This document shows positions 1 to 8,754 of a DNA stretch of 46,412 nucleotides, one piece after another. The first letter of the stretch is position 1; every line of letters begins with the position of its first letter. Both the position numbers and the translations under genes were made by a program. Source of the stretch: Mariprofundaceae bacterium (GTDB taxonomy: Bacteria; Pseudomonadota; Zetaproteobacteria; Mariprofundales; Mariprofundaceae); assembly GCA_030950985.1 (NCBI GenBank), contig JAUZQM010000035.1, positions 1 through 46,412 of the forward strand, written 5' to 3'. The notes beneath the pieces are model-generated. The model was not told where the DNA came from and made no database searches. It was given only the letters and a program-made list of their open reading frames with translations.

Positions 1-90
1 TGGGATAGGTAAGGTGCGCCACCTTTCGGTCAGGGCGGCTTTGGCTATTTATCTTGATCGGCTTTGTATGAGTTAGTTTGGAGGCATGAG
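1..90 (+). other. leader upstream of rplS
   Basis: Ninety bases precede the chosen rplS start. One frame stops at bases 10-12 and another at 73-75, so the 3' end of an upstream gene could lie here. It is too short to identify; trmD would be usual before rplS. The stretch includes a GC-rich segment around GCGCCACC...GGGCGGC that could form an imperfect stem. No convincing promoter is visible. Confidence 0.3.
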
Positions 91-459
91 ATGCGTGCGT
101 TGGATGATGTAACAAAAGATCAGTTGCGTAGTGATATTCCGACATTCCGTGAGGGCGATACCGTCCGTGTGAATGTTCGTGTAGTCGATTTTAAAGATGG
201 CAAGAAAGGCGTTGAAAAACGTGAACGTTTACAAGCCTATGAAGGTGTAGTGATTGCTCGCCATAATAAAGGCATTTCAAGTAGTTTTACAGTCCGTAAA
301 ATTTCTAGCAATATTGGTGTTGAGCGTATTTTTCCATTGCACTCCCCCATGTTAGAAAGTATTACAGTGGTTCGTAGCGGTCGTGTTCGCCGTGCGAAAT
401 TGTATTACTTGCGTGAACTGCGTGGTAAGGCAGCGCGTATTCGCGAACGCCGTTATTAA
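91..459 (+). CDS. rplS: 50S ribosomal protein L19
   Basis: Large-subunit ribosomal protein located at the 30S-50S interface. The product begins MRALDDVTK and carries the L19 core: the [16 protein letters not shown] segment, an [16 protein letters not shown] stretch, and a basic end ([24 protein letters not shown]). The ORF track starts 27 bases upstream, but a GGAGG six bases before the ATG at 91 makes this the better start. It gives 122 residues, close to the usual L19 length of about 115. The gene is followed by a strong terminator. It normally closes an rpsP-rimM-trmD-rplS operon, whose earlier genes would lie outside the window. Confidence 0.97.
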   Translation: MRALDDVTKDQLRSDIPTFREGDTVRVNVRVVDFKDGKKGVEKRERLQAYEGVVIARHNKGISSSFTVRKISSNIGVERIFPLHSPMLESITVVRSGRVRRAKLYYLRELRGKAARIRERRY

Positions 460-500
460 GTTGTTTTTGGGCATCGCCCTTTATTCGTATTAGTGTATTA

Positions 501-533
501 AAAAACGAGGGCTCCTAGTGAGCCCTCGTTTTC
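501..533 (+). terminator. rho-independent terminator after rplS
   Basis: A perfect stem AAACGAGGGCTC / GAGCCCTCGTTT with loop CTAGT is flanked by A-rich and T-rich arms. This is the textbook intrinsic terminator form and may work on both strands. It ends only about 31 bases before the glyA start codon, so it lies inside the rplS-glyA intergenic region. Confidence 0.9.
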
Positions 534-564
534 GTTGTATTTTATGATGTATTTGGAGTGAAAG

Positions 565-1824
565 ATGTCAAATCGTAAAGATTTCTTTGAAGCAGACTTA
601 AATGATGACGTGGTGGTGGATGCCATTGCTGAAGAATTAGGTCGCCAACAACACACATTAGAATTGATTGCCAGTGAAAATATTGTGTCAAAAGCTGTGA
701 TGCAGGCACAAGGTTCAGTGATGACCAATAAGTATGCTGAAGGCTACCCTAACCGTCGTTATTATGGTGGCTGTGAACATGTGGATAAGGTTGAAAGCTT
801 AGCTCAAGCGCGTGCGAAAGAAATTTTTGGTGTGAAACACGCCAATGTTCAACCTCATTCAGGATCGCAAGCCAATATGGCAGTCTATATGGCTGTGATG
901 AACCCTGGTGATACGGTCATGGGTATGGATTTGGCACATGGTGGACATCTCACACATGGTTGCCCTGTGAACTTTTCTGGACTTTTATACAATGTGGTTG
1001 CTTACGGTGTCCGTGAATCGGATCAACGTATTGATTATGATGTGATGCAAGCGTTGGCTGAAGAGCACAAGCCAAAGATGATTATTGGTGGCGCATCCGC
1101 TTATGAACGTGAGATTGATTTTAAACGTATGCGTGAAATTGCGGATTCTGTAGGTGCGATTTTGTTTGTTGATATGGCACATTACGCAGGTTTGATTGCG
1201 GCTGGTGTGTATCCAAGTCCTGTTGGTCATGCGCATGTAATAACCACAACGACGCATAAAACCTTGCGCGGCCCGCGTGGTGGTATGATTTTAACCGATG
1301 ATGATGATTTGGCGAAGAAGTTAAATTCGCGTATTTTCCCTGGTATTCAAGGTGGACCATTGATGCATGTGATCGCTGCAAAAGCGGTTGCCTTTGGTGA
1401 AGCTTTGGGCGAACAGTTTAAAGCCGATCAAGTACAAGTGATTAAGAATGCACGCAGCTTGGCGGACACCTTAACGGCGGGTGGTTTTAAAGTGGTTTCG
1501 GGTGGTACTGATTGCCATATGTTCCGTTTGGATGTGCGTCCTCAGGGTATTACTGGGAAAGTGGCTGAACATGCCTTGGAAGCAGCGGGTATTACCACCA
1601 ATAAAAATACCATTCCATTCGATCCTGAATCCCCATTTGTAACGTCAGGTATTCGTATTGGTGCGTCTGTGATTACAGCACGCGGTATGCAAGAAGCTGA
1701 AGCCACACAAATTGGTGAGATGATTCTTCGTGTGTTGAAATCGCCTGAAGATACGGCGTTGCAAGCAACCGTGAAGGCGGAAGTTCGTGCCTTGACTGAT
1801 CGCTTCCCAATTTACACGGCTTAA
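565..1824 (+). CDS. glyA: serine hydroxymethyltransferase
   Basis: Pyridoxal-phosphate enzyme that interconverts serine and glycine while loading one-carbon units onto tetrahydrofolate in the cytoplasm. The 419-residue product has the family length. It contains the SENIVSKAV and [15 protein letters not shown] motifs near residues 37-71 and the cofactor-lysine motif [14 protein letters not shown], with K232 as the Schiff-base lysine. The start is an ATG four bases after GGAGTG. Upstream lies the rplS terminator, so glyA needs its own promoter or read-through. A relic of nrdR follows immediately, which matches the frequent glyA-nrdR neighbourhood in proteobacteria. Confidence 0.98.
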   Translation: MSNRKDFFEADLNDDVVVDAIAEELGRQQHTLELIASENIVSKAVMQAQGSVMTNKYAEGYPNRRYYGGCEHVDKVESLAQARAKEIFGVKHANVQPHSGSQANMAVYMAVMNPGDTVMGMDLAHGGHLTHGCPVNFSGLLYNVVAYGVRESDQRIDYDVMQALAEEHKPKMIIGGASAYEREIDFKRMREIADSVGAILFVDMAHYAGLIAAGVYPSPVGHAHVITTTTHKTLRGPRGGMILTDDDDLAKKLNSRIFPGIQGGPLMHVIAAKAVAFGEALGEQFKADQVQVIKNARSLADTLTAGGFKVVSGGTDCHMFRLDVRPQGITGKVAEHALEAAGITTNKNTIPFDPESPFVTSGIRIGASVITARGMQEAEATQIGEMILRVLKSPEDTALQATVKAEVRALTDRFPIYTA

Positions 1825-1828
1825 GCTT

Positions 1829-1972
1829 GTATTTTGGACTGTCCTAGATGTTTCTTCTGAGGATATGGCATATGTTCGTTTTGCCTCAGTATACCGCGAA
1901 TTTAAAGATGAATTTTTGGCTGCTGTGAAGTCCGCTATGAGGACTGATGCTGTCAAGCAAAGGAGTAAGTGA
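1829..1972 (+). pseudogene. nrdR: nrdR C-terminal relic
   Basis: Too short for the ORF track. Reading from just after the glyA stop gives a frame containing MAYVRFASVYREFKDEFLAA and ending at a TGA (1970-1972) that overlaps the leuB ATG. The block VRFASVYR-F-D followed by EFL is the conserved end of the transcriptional repressor NrdR, which controls ribonucleotide reductase genes. The zinc ribbon and most of the ATP-cone (roughly the first 100 residues) are absent, because glyA occupies the upstream DNA. No good start codon with a ribosome binding site is visible, though a GAGG lies two bases before the internal ATG at 1865. I read it as the remnant of a deletion. Identification rests on motif recall rather than an alignment. 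Confidence 0.75.
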
Positions 1973-3051
1973 TGGCTGTGAAAATTGCAGTATTACCAGG
2001 TGATGGTATTGGTCCTGAAATTGTAAATGAAGCACTTAAAGTCTTGGATGTATTGAATCAAACGTTTGATTTGGGTGCAACATGGCAAGAAGCTGTGATT
2101 GGTGGAGCAGCGTATGATGCTGAACAAAATCCATATCCTGCCTCAACCCAGACTTTAGCAAGAGCTTCTGATGCCGTACTTTTGGGTGCTGTGGGTGGCC
2201 CTCAATGGGAAGCTTTGGATAAACCTTTGCGCCCTGAAGCAGGCTTACTCCGTATTCGTGAAGATTTAGGGCTGTTTGCGAATTATCGTCCAACAAAAGT
2301 CTTTGATCAGTTGTTAGATGCTTCCACCTTAAAGCCCGAAGTGGTGCAAGGTGTGGATATTCTTGTGGTACGCGAATTGGTTTCGGGCATTTATTTTGGC
2401 GAACCACGTGGTTTTGAAGAATACAAAGGCGAACGCAGTGGTTTTAATACCATGCGTTATCGTGAAAGTGAAGTGCGCGGGATTGCCCGTAAAGCATTTG
2501 AAGCCGCACGTTTACGCTCCAATAAAGTCTGTAGTGTTGGCAAGTCCAATGTATTGGAAGTGTCTGAATTATGGCGTGAGATTGTGATAGAAGTCCATCA
2601 AGCGGAGTTTCCTGATGTTGAATTATCCCATATGTATGTGGATAACGCGGCGATGCAATTGATTCGCAATCCCAAGCAATTTGATGTCATTGTGACAAGT
2701 AACTTGTTTGGCGATATTTTATCTGACGAGGCTTCCATGCTGACAGGCTCGATTGGTATGTTGCCATCGGCATCGATTGGCGAAGAATTTGCTATGTATG
2801 AACCAATTCATGGTTCGGCTCCTGATATTGCAGGTCAAGATAAAGCCAATCCTTTAGCTACGATTCTTTCAGTCGCCATGATGCTACGTTTTTCATTAAA
2901 CCGTGAAGATTTGGCTGAAAAAGTGGAACAGGCAGTTGAAACCACATTGGATGCAGGTGTTCGTACTGTTGATTTAGCCAATGGCGAAGTTTCAGTGTCT
3001 TGCTCGGACATGGGCAATGCGGTTTGTAAGGCATTGGAGGCGTTGGCATGA
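1972..3051 (+). CDS. leuB: 3-isopropylmalate dehydrogenase
   Basis: Catalyses oxidative decarboxylation of 3-isopropylmalate to 2-oxoisocaproate in leucine biosynthesis, using NAD. The 359-residue product begins [17 protein letters not shown]. It has [11 protein letters not shown], the arginine-rich substrate motif ([21 protein letters not shown]), [14 protein letters not shown], the metal-binding region [19 protein letters not shown], and [13 protein letters not shown] near the nucleotide site. The tracked ORF opens one codon earlier with GTG. The ATG at 1972 with AGGAG seven to eleven bases upstream is preferred, and it overlaps the stop of the nrdR relic. The stop overlaps the asd start (ATGA). 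Confidence 0.97.
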   Translation: MAVKIAVLPGDGIGPEIVNEALKVLDVLNQTFDLGATWQEAVIGGAAYDAEQNPYPASTQTLARASDAVLLGAVGGPQWEALDKPLRPEAGLLRIREDLGLFANYRPTKVFDQLLDASTLKPEVVQGVDILVVRELVSGIYFGEPRGFEEYKGERSGFNTMRYRESEVRGIARKAFEAARLRSNKVCSVGKSNVLEVSELWREIVIEVHQAEFPDVELSHMYVDNAAMQLIRNPKQFDVIVTSNLFGDILSDEASMLTGSIGMLPSASIGEEFAMYEPIHGSAPDIAGQDKANPLATILSVAMMLRFSLNREDLAEKVEQAVETTLDAGVRTVDLANGEVSVSCSDMGNAVCKALEALA

Positions 3052-4091
3052 CAGAGCATAATTTGGAAGCTTTTTTACCAAAGAAAGAGGGTTATGTGGT
3101 TGCTGTTGTCGGTGCAACGGGTGCTGTAGGTCAAACTATGTTGGAAATTTTGCAAGAACGTAAGTTTCCAATCTCTAAGATCATTCCTGTAGCTTCAAGT
3201 CGTAGTGCAGGTTCATTGATTGAATTTAACGATGAAAGTTATGAAGTGGAAGATTTGGATGGGTTTGACCCTGAAGGTGTGGATATTGCTTTATTTTCTG
3301 CGGGTGGTGGAACTTCGAAACAACATGCCCCACGTTTTGCAGAAGCAGGTTGTTATGTCATCGATAATTCTAGCGCGTGGCGTATGAATGAAGATATTGG
3401 ATTGCTTGTACCTGAAGTAAATCCTAATGATTTAGAAATGGCGCGTCATAACCGTATCATTGCCAATCCCAATTGTTCAACGATTCAAATGGTGGTTGCG
3501 TTAAATCCTTTGCATGCTGTCGTACCTATTAAAAGGGTGAATGTTTCGACATATCAAGCCGTTTCGGGTGGTGGTGGTAAAGCAATTGAAGAATTAGCCA
3601 AGCAAACGGCCTCATTGTTGAATGGTGAAACGGCAAAAGTGAATGTATTTCCTGCGCGTATTGCCTTTAATGTGATTCCTCATATCGATGTTTTTCTTGA
3701 AAATGGTTACACCAAAGAAGAACAGAAAATGATTGATGAAACAGTGAAAATTATGCATGCCGATATTGCAGTCACAGCAACAACGGTTCGTGTACCTGTG
3801 TTTTATGGTCATTCAGAAGCCGTGAATATTACATTCGAAGATGAAATGACAGCAGATCATGCTCGTCAAATTTTGGCGGATGCTGAAGGTATCTGTGTGA
3901 TCGATGATCCAGCCAGTGAGGATTATCCTTTGGCATCTGATGCGGCTGGAACGGATCCAGTTTGGGTGGGACGTATTCGAGAAGATGCTTCGTGTGCCAA
4001 CTCCTTGCACTTGTGGGTGGTGGCAGATAATATCCGTAAGGGTGCTGCATTGAACGCGATTCAAATTGCAGAATTATTGATTGCTCAGTGA
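3048..4091 (+). CDS. asd: aspartate-semialdehyde dehydrogenase
   Basis: Reduces aspartyl phosphate to aspartate semialdehyde, the branch point for lysine, diaminopimelate, methionine and threonine. It therefore also feeds peptidoglycan synthesis. The 347-residue product has an N-terminal Rossmann motif ([10 protein letters not shown], residues 20-29) after a short extension. The catalytic cysteine lies in NPNCSTIQ (C143), followed by a YQAVSGGG segment and a C-terminal [16 protein letters not shown] block. The start overlaps the leuB stop by four bases. The leuB-asd-fimV order matches the arrangement known in Pseudomonas. Confidence 0.97.
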   Translation: MTEHNLEAFLPKKEGYVVAVVGATGAVGQTMLEILQERKFPISKIIPVASSRSAGSLIEFNDESYEVEDLDGFDPEGVDIALFSAGGGTSKQHAPRFAEAGCYVIDNSSAWRMNEDIGLLVPEVNPNDLEMARHNRIIANPNCSTIQMVVALNPLHAVVPIKRVNVSTYQAVSGGGGKAIEELAKQTASLLNGETAKVNVFPARIAFNVIPHIDVFLENGYTKEEQKMIDETVKIMHADIAVTATTVRVPVFYGHSEAVNITFEDEMTADHARQILADAEGICVIDDPASEDYPLASDAAGTDPVWVGRIREDASCANSLHLWVVADNIRKGAALNAIQIAELLIAQ

Positions 4092-4126
4092 TGAGATTGA
4101 TTTCTATTTATCCTAGGGAGGCAGGT

Positions 4127-6583
4127 ATGTATCGTCATATCATGCGTATTGTTTGCGCATTTGCGTTGTCAATATTAAGTATTTCAGGGGTGGCTCAAGC
4201 TGTCTCTTTGGGGAAAATTGATGTCGCTAGTCATTTGGGCGAACCTTTTTATGCGGAAGTTCCTTTAGGCTTAGAAGATGGTGAGTCTATTGCTAATGTA
4301 TTTGTGAGTTTGGCAACAGACTCGGATTACCGTTTGCTAGAAGTGTTTCATGATGCGGCAGTGGATGCGATTAAGGTTAATATTAAACGTGATAAACGTG
4401 GTAATCGTATGGAGCTTTCATCACCTCAACCCCTAAAACTTCCTTTTTTCAATGTTATTTTGAAGGTGAAACAAGGTCGGGCAACTCATTTTAAGAAATT
4501 TTCAGTGTTTCTTGATTTGCCTAAACTGGCCAATCAATTACCTCAAAAACATGCTGTGAAACCAATAGTTCAGAAACCTATGATGGTTAATCCTTTGCCT
4601 TCAGATGCTACTTCAGTAGCAACGGTTCAAGACCATGCGAGTAAAAAGGCTAACTTTTGGGCGCGTACTCAGCGTTATGGTCCGATGGTATTTGGTGATA
4701 CCATTACAACAGTGGCGCAACGTTTACGTGTCGATCAACGTTTCAGTACGAAACAAGTCATGTTGGCACTGTTTGAAAAAAATCAACAAAAATTTACCCA
4801 AAAAAACATTAATTTAATTAAAGCAGGCACTTATCTTGATGTACCGACAGCTGATGAAGTCATGCGGCATAATGATGTTGAAGCGCGTCAAATCTTACGT
4901 CAACATTCCGTTGATTGGAAAAAGCTTACTGAGCAAAAACGATATGCGAAGGTAAAGGAAGCGCAAAAGAATCGTTACGCGAAGCATGTTGTGATGGGCG
5001 AAAAAGCAATGGGTGTGGCGAAACATCCAGAAGCCATAAAAAATGCACCGAATCATAAGCTAAAAGATACGCATGATTCTCTTTCAAAGGGTGCTCATGG
5101 CAATGTGATTGAAAATGCAACGCGATCATTGTTAAAACAAGAAAATAATGATCTTAAGAAACGTCTTAAGAATTTAGAAGGGACATTATCTAAAATATCA
5201 TCTCAGCCGACGAATGAAGAAGCATTGGCTGCATTAACAGCACAAGAAAAAAGACTTGAAATAAAGTTGGCTCGTCAAAATGGCGCGCTGCAAAAGGCGC
5301 AACAAGAGCTTCTTGCACAGCAGGCTAATGAGAGCGGAATTGGTTTATTAACGTGGATTTTAATTGCTGTTGTGACTTTATTATCCATGTTGATTGGTTA
5401 CCTTGTATATATGCTAAAAGGAAATCGTCAACATCCAGTAAAACAAGAACCGAAAGCTAAAGCTGCTCAAGCCAGTGAATTAGATGATCTATCTACTCAT
5501 AATGGTTTTGATGAACCTAGTATGGATGAACCGAATACTGATCTAAGGGATGTTGTGGAAGCTGCGGATGCCTTTGAAGATATTCCAGATTTGACTAATG
5601 AAGATACATCCGAAATGGAAGCTTTTCAGGACCTTGAAGAAGAACCTGATCCTAATGTCGATTATTTATCTGAAGCAGATGTGTATATGCGCTACGGCAT
5701 GGATGATGAAGCTGAAAAGCAAATTAATATGGCATTGCGTTTGCGAGAAGATAATAAAGATGGGCATATTAAACGTGTTAAAATAAGGCATGCACGTGGC
5801 GATGAAGCTGGCGTTAAGGAAGCATTGAAAACAGCAAAGGTTGCTTTGGTAGGTTCATCTTTAGCGACGTTTATGACTTTTTATGAGGGACTTGTAAGTG
5901 GTGTTGAAAGTGGATCTGATGTGGCAGTACCTGAGGATGCTACATCCAATGTAGGAGAATTTGATTTACCAGATTTATCTAATGATGAAAAAGTAGATTT
6001 GGATTCAGATGACTTGGATTTAAGTGCGATGAATTGGTCTGTAGATGACTTGGACTTTAAAGGAAGTGAATCTTCAGGCTTAGATTTGCTTAATAAAGAT
6101 ACAGGATCTTCTGATGATATAGCTACGATGGATGTATCCGATGAATTAAATTTGGATGATATTTCATTGAGTGATTTTGATTCAGATTCCAGCGACTTAC
6201 TTTCTGATGCTGATGATTCGTCGAATCTTATTTCTGACCATGAATCAATGACCACAATAGATGATGTATCCGATGAGTTAAATTTGGATGATCTAGATTT
6301 GAACGATATGAAAAGTCTTGATTTAAATGCCGTGAATCATGATGCTAATTTAGAAGAATTTACCAGTACAATCCAAGCGCCGTTGAAAGAGCTTGGCGTT
6401 GATAATAATGATCTAGATGAAAGTAGTGAACATTTGGAAGATGTTGATGCAAATGATTTAGATTTTGGTGAGTTGAATTTGGATGATTTTGAAGAAAATA
6501 ATTCAAATACGAAGGATGATTTCGACGCTAGTTTGGAATTGGATAGCCTTTTAAGTGAGTTGGATAATTTCTCTACGAAATAA
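4127..6583 (+). CDS. fimV: FimV-type pilus assembly / polar hub protein
   Basis: Large inner-membrane protein with periplasmic and cytoplasmic parts. FimV relatives bind peptidoglycan and organise type IV pilus assembly and cell polarity. The start at 4127 sits five bases after AGGGAGG and gives a signal peptide ending near GVAQA; the tracked start is 39 bases upstream. Next come the FimV N-terminal domain (LGKIDVASHLGEPFYAEVPL), a LysM-like stretch around GDTITTVAQRL, and a coiled coil (LLKQENNDLKKRL). One membrane helix follows (LLTWILIAVVTLLSMLIGYL), then an acidic region. A TPR-like unit contains YLSEADVYMRYGMDDEAEKQ, and a very acidic tail repeats SDELNLDD. The length is 818 residues. 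The position after leuB-asd supports the name. A homologue function other than pilus assembly remains possible. Confidence 0.9.
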   Translation: MYRHIMRIVCAFALSILSISGVAQAVSLGKIDVASHLGEPFYAEVPLGLEDGESIANVFVSLATDSDYRLLEVFHDAAVDAIKVNIKRDKRGNRMELSSPQPLKLPFFNVILKVKQGRATHFKKFSVFLDLPKLANQLPQKHAVKPIVQKPMMVNPLPSDATSVATVQDHASKKANFWARTQRYGPMVFGDTITTVAQRLRVDQRFSTKQVMLALFEKNQQKFTQKNINLIKAGTYLDVPTADEVMRHNDVEARQILRQHSVDWKKLTEQKRYAKVKEAQKNRYAKHVVMGEKAMGVAKHPEAIKNAPNHKLKDTHDSLSKGAHGNVIENATRSLLKQENNDLKKRLKNLEGTLSKISSQPTNEEALAALTAQEKRLEIKLARQNGALQKAQQELLAQQANESGIGLLTWILIAVVTLLSMLIGYLVYMLKGNRQHPVKQEPKAKAAQASELDDLSTHNGFDEPSMDEPNTDLRDVVEAADAFEDIPDLTNEDTSEMEAFQDLEEEPDPNVDYLSEADVYMRYGMDDEAEKQINMALRLREDNKDGHIKRVKIRHARGDEAGVKEALKTAKVALVGSSLATFMTFYEGLVSGVESGSDVAVPEDATSNVGEFDLPDLSNDEKVDLDSDDLDLSAMNWSVDDLDFKGSESSGLDLLNKDTGSSDDIATMDVSDELNLDDISLSDFDSDSSDLLSDADDSSNLISDHESMTTIDDVSDELNLDDLDLNDMKSLDLNAVNHDANLEEFTSTIQAPLKELGVDNNDLDESSEHLEDVDANDLDFGELNLDDFEENNSNTKDDFDASLELDSLLSELDNFSTK
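6130..6305 (+). repeat. imperfect direct repeat inside fimV tail
   Basis: GATGTATCCGATGA.TTAAATTTGGATGAT occurs twice, near 6130 and near 6264, encoding DVSDELNLDD both times. A third, weaker unit (GELNLDDFEE) occurs near the C terminus. This looks like internal duplication of an acidic motif. Confidence 0.6.
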
Positions 6584-6651
6584 TCATTAGACTCATGTAT
6601 TGTCATTCTCGAATACTTGTGTCGAGAATCTATGGGAATAATTTTTTTACG

Positions 6652-6696
6652 CCCCCTCCGCTCACTCTACCAGAAATACTGGTGTCGGAGAGGGGG
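6652..6696. terminator. GC-rich hairpin between convergent fimV and ABC-F genes
   Basis: CCCCCTC (6652-6658) pairs with GAGGGGG (6690-6696), and inside it ACCAG pairs with CTGGT around an AAATA loop. The 5' side is preceded by a run of seven T residues and the 3' side by GTGTTTC. This is suitable as a bidirectional terminator between convergent genes, but it lacks a clean U-tract on the fimV side. Confidence 0.45.
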
Positions 6697-6712
6697 TGTT
6701 TCAAACAACAAA

Positions 6713-6760
6713 CTGATGTTATGCAGACCGTCATTCCCGTGGTCTTTTAATCGGGAATCT
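6713..6760. mobile_element. partial copy of the CTGATGTTACGC element (end module)
   Basis: It begins CTGATGTTATGCAGACCGTC and continues through a hairpin (ATTCCCG...CGGGAAT). This matches the inverted-repeat end of the complete elements at 28633-28819 and 44849-45044, in reverse orientation. It runs directly into another repeat arm, so only one end is present. A possible decayed end lies near 6803-6820. Confidence 0.65.
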
Positions 6761-6829
6761 AAACATAGATTCTCGATACAAGTATTCGAGGGTGACGATG
6801 TAGCTTAGATGTTAACGTCATACTTGAAT

Positions 6830-8752
6830 TTAACTAAAACGGGCTTGTTTTTCTTCAAGTTGTTCCCAAGTTTCATAGGCAGTTTTTAAGTTTTTTTCTA
6901 ACTCACTGATTTTCTTTTGGTCAGCTTGATAGGATTCTGCTTGTTCTAAAAAATAATTAGGATCACAAAAACGTTGTTCAATGGCTGCTTTTTCTGTTTC
7001 CATTGCTTCGATGGTTTGTGGTAATTGCTCCAATAAATTTTGCTCTTTATAGGATAATTTATGCGCAACTTTATTGGGTTGAATGCTTTCTTTTACCTGT
7101 GTTTGTGTTGTTTCTAAAGGCTTAGATTGAGTGCTTTGACGTTCTTTCCATGCTTGATAATCAGAATAACCACCCTCAATAGGAATGATTTTTCCATCAC
7201 CTTCAAAAGCTAAAATACGTGATGCAACACGATCCATAAAAGCACGATCATGACTAACAACCAAAATGGTGCCTTTGTATTGGGTCAAGGCTTTTTCCAG
7301 TACAGCCAGTGTCCCAATATCCAAATCATTGGTGGGTTCATCTAAAATTAAAATGTTGGCAGGCTCCAATAAGAGTTTAGCTAATAACAAACGCCCACGT
7401 TCGCCACCTGATAAGGCTTGCACGCGTGCATTTAACCGTTCTTTATCAAAAAGAAAATCCTGCATATAACTCACAATATGACGGGGTTCGTGTCCGCCAA
7501 TTTGTACATATTGCCCACCATTAGGTGCTAAAACTTCTTTCAATTTAAGTGTGGGATCAAGCTCACGCATTTGAGTCAAAAATGCAGGAGCGAGCCTTGC
7601 ACCATGTCGAATACGTCCTTCGTCAGGTTCTAATGTACCCAATAATATATTGAGTATGGTTGTCTTACCGATGCCGTTGCCACCGACTAAACCAATGCGT
7701 TCGCCTGCTAATATTTTATGACTAAAGGACTTTGCGATGGTAATTTTTTCGCCTGATGGACGGGTAAATTGATGGCTGACATCGATACATTCCATCAATA
7801 TTTTTCCCGATTTGATGCCACTGGCAACGCGCAAGGCGACATCACCCCCATGTAAACGACGTTCGGATCGCTGCTTACGCAATGTTTCTAAAGCCCGAAC
7901 TCGTCCTTCATTGCGTGTACCGCGCGCAGGGATGCCACGTCGAATCCAACGTTCCTCATCGGCTAACACTTTATCAAATTTTCGATGTTGCGTGGATTCA
8001 ATGGCAAGAAGTTCTGCTTTTTTATCCAAATATTGCGCATACGAATAGGGAAAGTGAATGAGTTTACCGCGATCTAATTCAATAATTTCTTCTGCCACAG
8101 CATCCAAGAAATAACGGTCATGGGTAATAAATAAGACAGCACCTGGAAAGTTAGCAACAAAATCCTCCAGCCATTCAATCGATGCAACATCCAAATGATT
8201 GGTGGGTTCATCCAACAGTAACACATCAGGGTTTGTGACAATGGCACGCGCTAGTGCAACACGTCGCAACCAGCCTCCAGATAATTCACCAACATCACGA
8301 TCGGATTCTAAATTTAAGGTTGAAATCGCCATGTCGATACTGGCATGTAATTGCCATGCATTGTGATGTTCCAGTTCTGCTTGTAAGTCACTAACCGACT
8401 GTAAAGCACGATCAGAAGGATCATGTTCTAAACCTTGTAACGCCACTTGATAGGCTTCCAATGATGCAGCGATATGCCCTAAACCTTCGGCAATGACATG
8501 AAATACAGTTTGTCCTGCATCAAAATGAGGATCTTGCGGTAAATAAGCGACTTTATGACCACTTCGCATATGAATGTTGCCACTATCGGAGTCTTCGATA
8601 CCTGCCATTATTTTCAGCAAGGTAGATTTCCCTTCACCATTGCGACCAATGAGTCCAATGCGAACGCCGCGTCCAATCGATAGACTGACATCATCGAGTA
8701 AAATTTGTGAGCCAAAGGCTTTGTAGAGGTGGTTCAATTGCATGATAGGCAT
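6830..8752 (-). CDS. uup: ABC-F family ATPase, Uup type
   Basis: Soluble ABC-F protein with two ATPase domains and no membrane helices. Family members act on the ribosome, and Uup is linked to precise transposon excision and ribosome assembly. The 640-residue product has Walker A motifs GRNGEGKST and GGNGIGKTT. Its signatures are LSGGWLRRVALARA and LSGGERGRLLLAKL, with Walker B regions LLLDEPTNHLD and LILDEPTNDLD. After the second domain comes a C-terminal coiled coil that begins KLSYKEQNLLEQLP, which is characteristic of Uup. The start is two bases after the mrcA stop, so the two genes are cotranscribed. An EttA or YheS assignment is less likely because of the C-terminal domain. Confidence 0.92.
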   Translation of the reverse strand: MPIMQLNHLYKAFGSQILLDDVSLSIGRGVRIGLIGRNGEGKSTLLKIMAGIEDSDSGNIHMRSGHKVAYLPQDPHFDAGQTVFHVIAEGLGHIAASLEAYQVALQGLEHDPSDRALQSVSDLQAELEHHNAWQLHASIDMAISTLNLESDRDVGELSGGWLRRVALARAIVTNPDVLLLDEPTNHLDVASIEWLEDFVANFPGAVLFITHDRYFLDAVAEEIIELDRGKLIHFPYSYAQYLDKKAELLAIESTQHRKFDKVLADEERWIRRGIPARGTRNEGRVRALETLRKQRSERRLHGGDVALRVASGIKSGKILMECIDVSHQFTRPSGEKITIAKSFSHKILAGERIGLVGGNGIGKTTILNILLGTLEPDEGRIRHGARLAPAFLTQMRELDPTLKLKEVLAPNGGQYVQIGGHEPRHIVSYMQDFLFDKERLNARVQALSGGERGRLLLAKLLLEPANILILDEPTNDLDIGTLAVLEKALTQYKGTILVVSHDRAFMDRVASRILAFEGDGKIIPIEGGYSDYQAWKERQSTQSKPLETTQTQVKESIQPNKVAHKLSYKEQNLLEQLPQTIEAMETEKAAIEQRFCDPNYFLEQAESYQADQKKISELEKNLKTAYETWEQLEEKQARFS

Positions 8753-8754
8753 AG

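Larger units (their letters stand above)
6604..6794. repeat. 31-bp inverted repeat pair enclosing a palindromic block
   Basis: The arm CATTCTCGAATACTTGTGTC... at 6604-6634 is matched in reverse complement at 6764-6794, with about 28 of 31 positions identical. Each arm is itself a small hairpin (TCTCGA...TCGAGA). Between them lie a GC-rich hairpin (6652-6696) and a partial MITE-like end (6713-6760). A related arm occurs at 44089-44120. The tail-to-tail position of fimV and the ABC-F gene means no start codon is disturbed. Confidence 0.75.

Noticed and set aside
5881-6606. Serine/lysine-rich minus-strand ORFs opposite the fimV tail
   Set aside because: They are complements of the Asp/Asn-rich acidic tail and have no initiation signals.
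6617-6808. 63-residue ORF between fimV and the ABC-F gene
   Set aside because: It is made entirely of palindromic repeat sequence, with no start signal.
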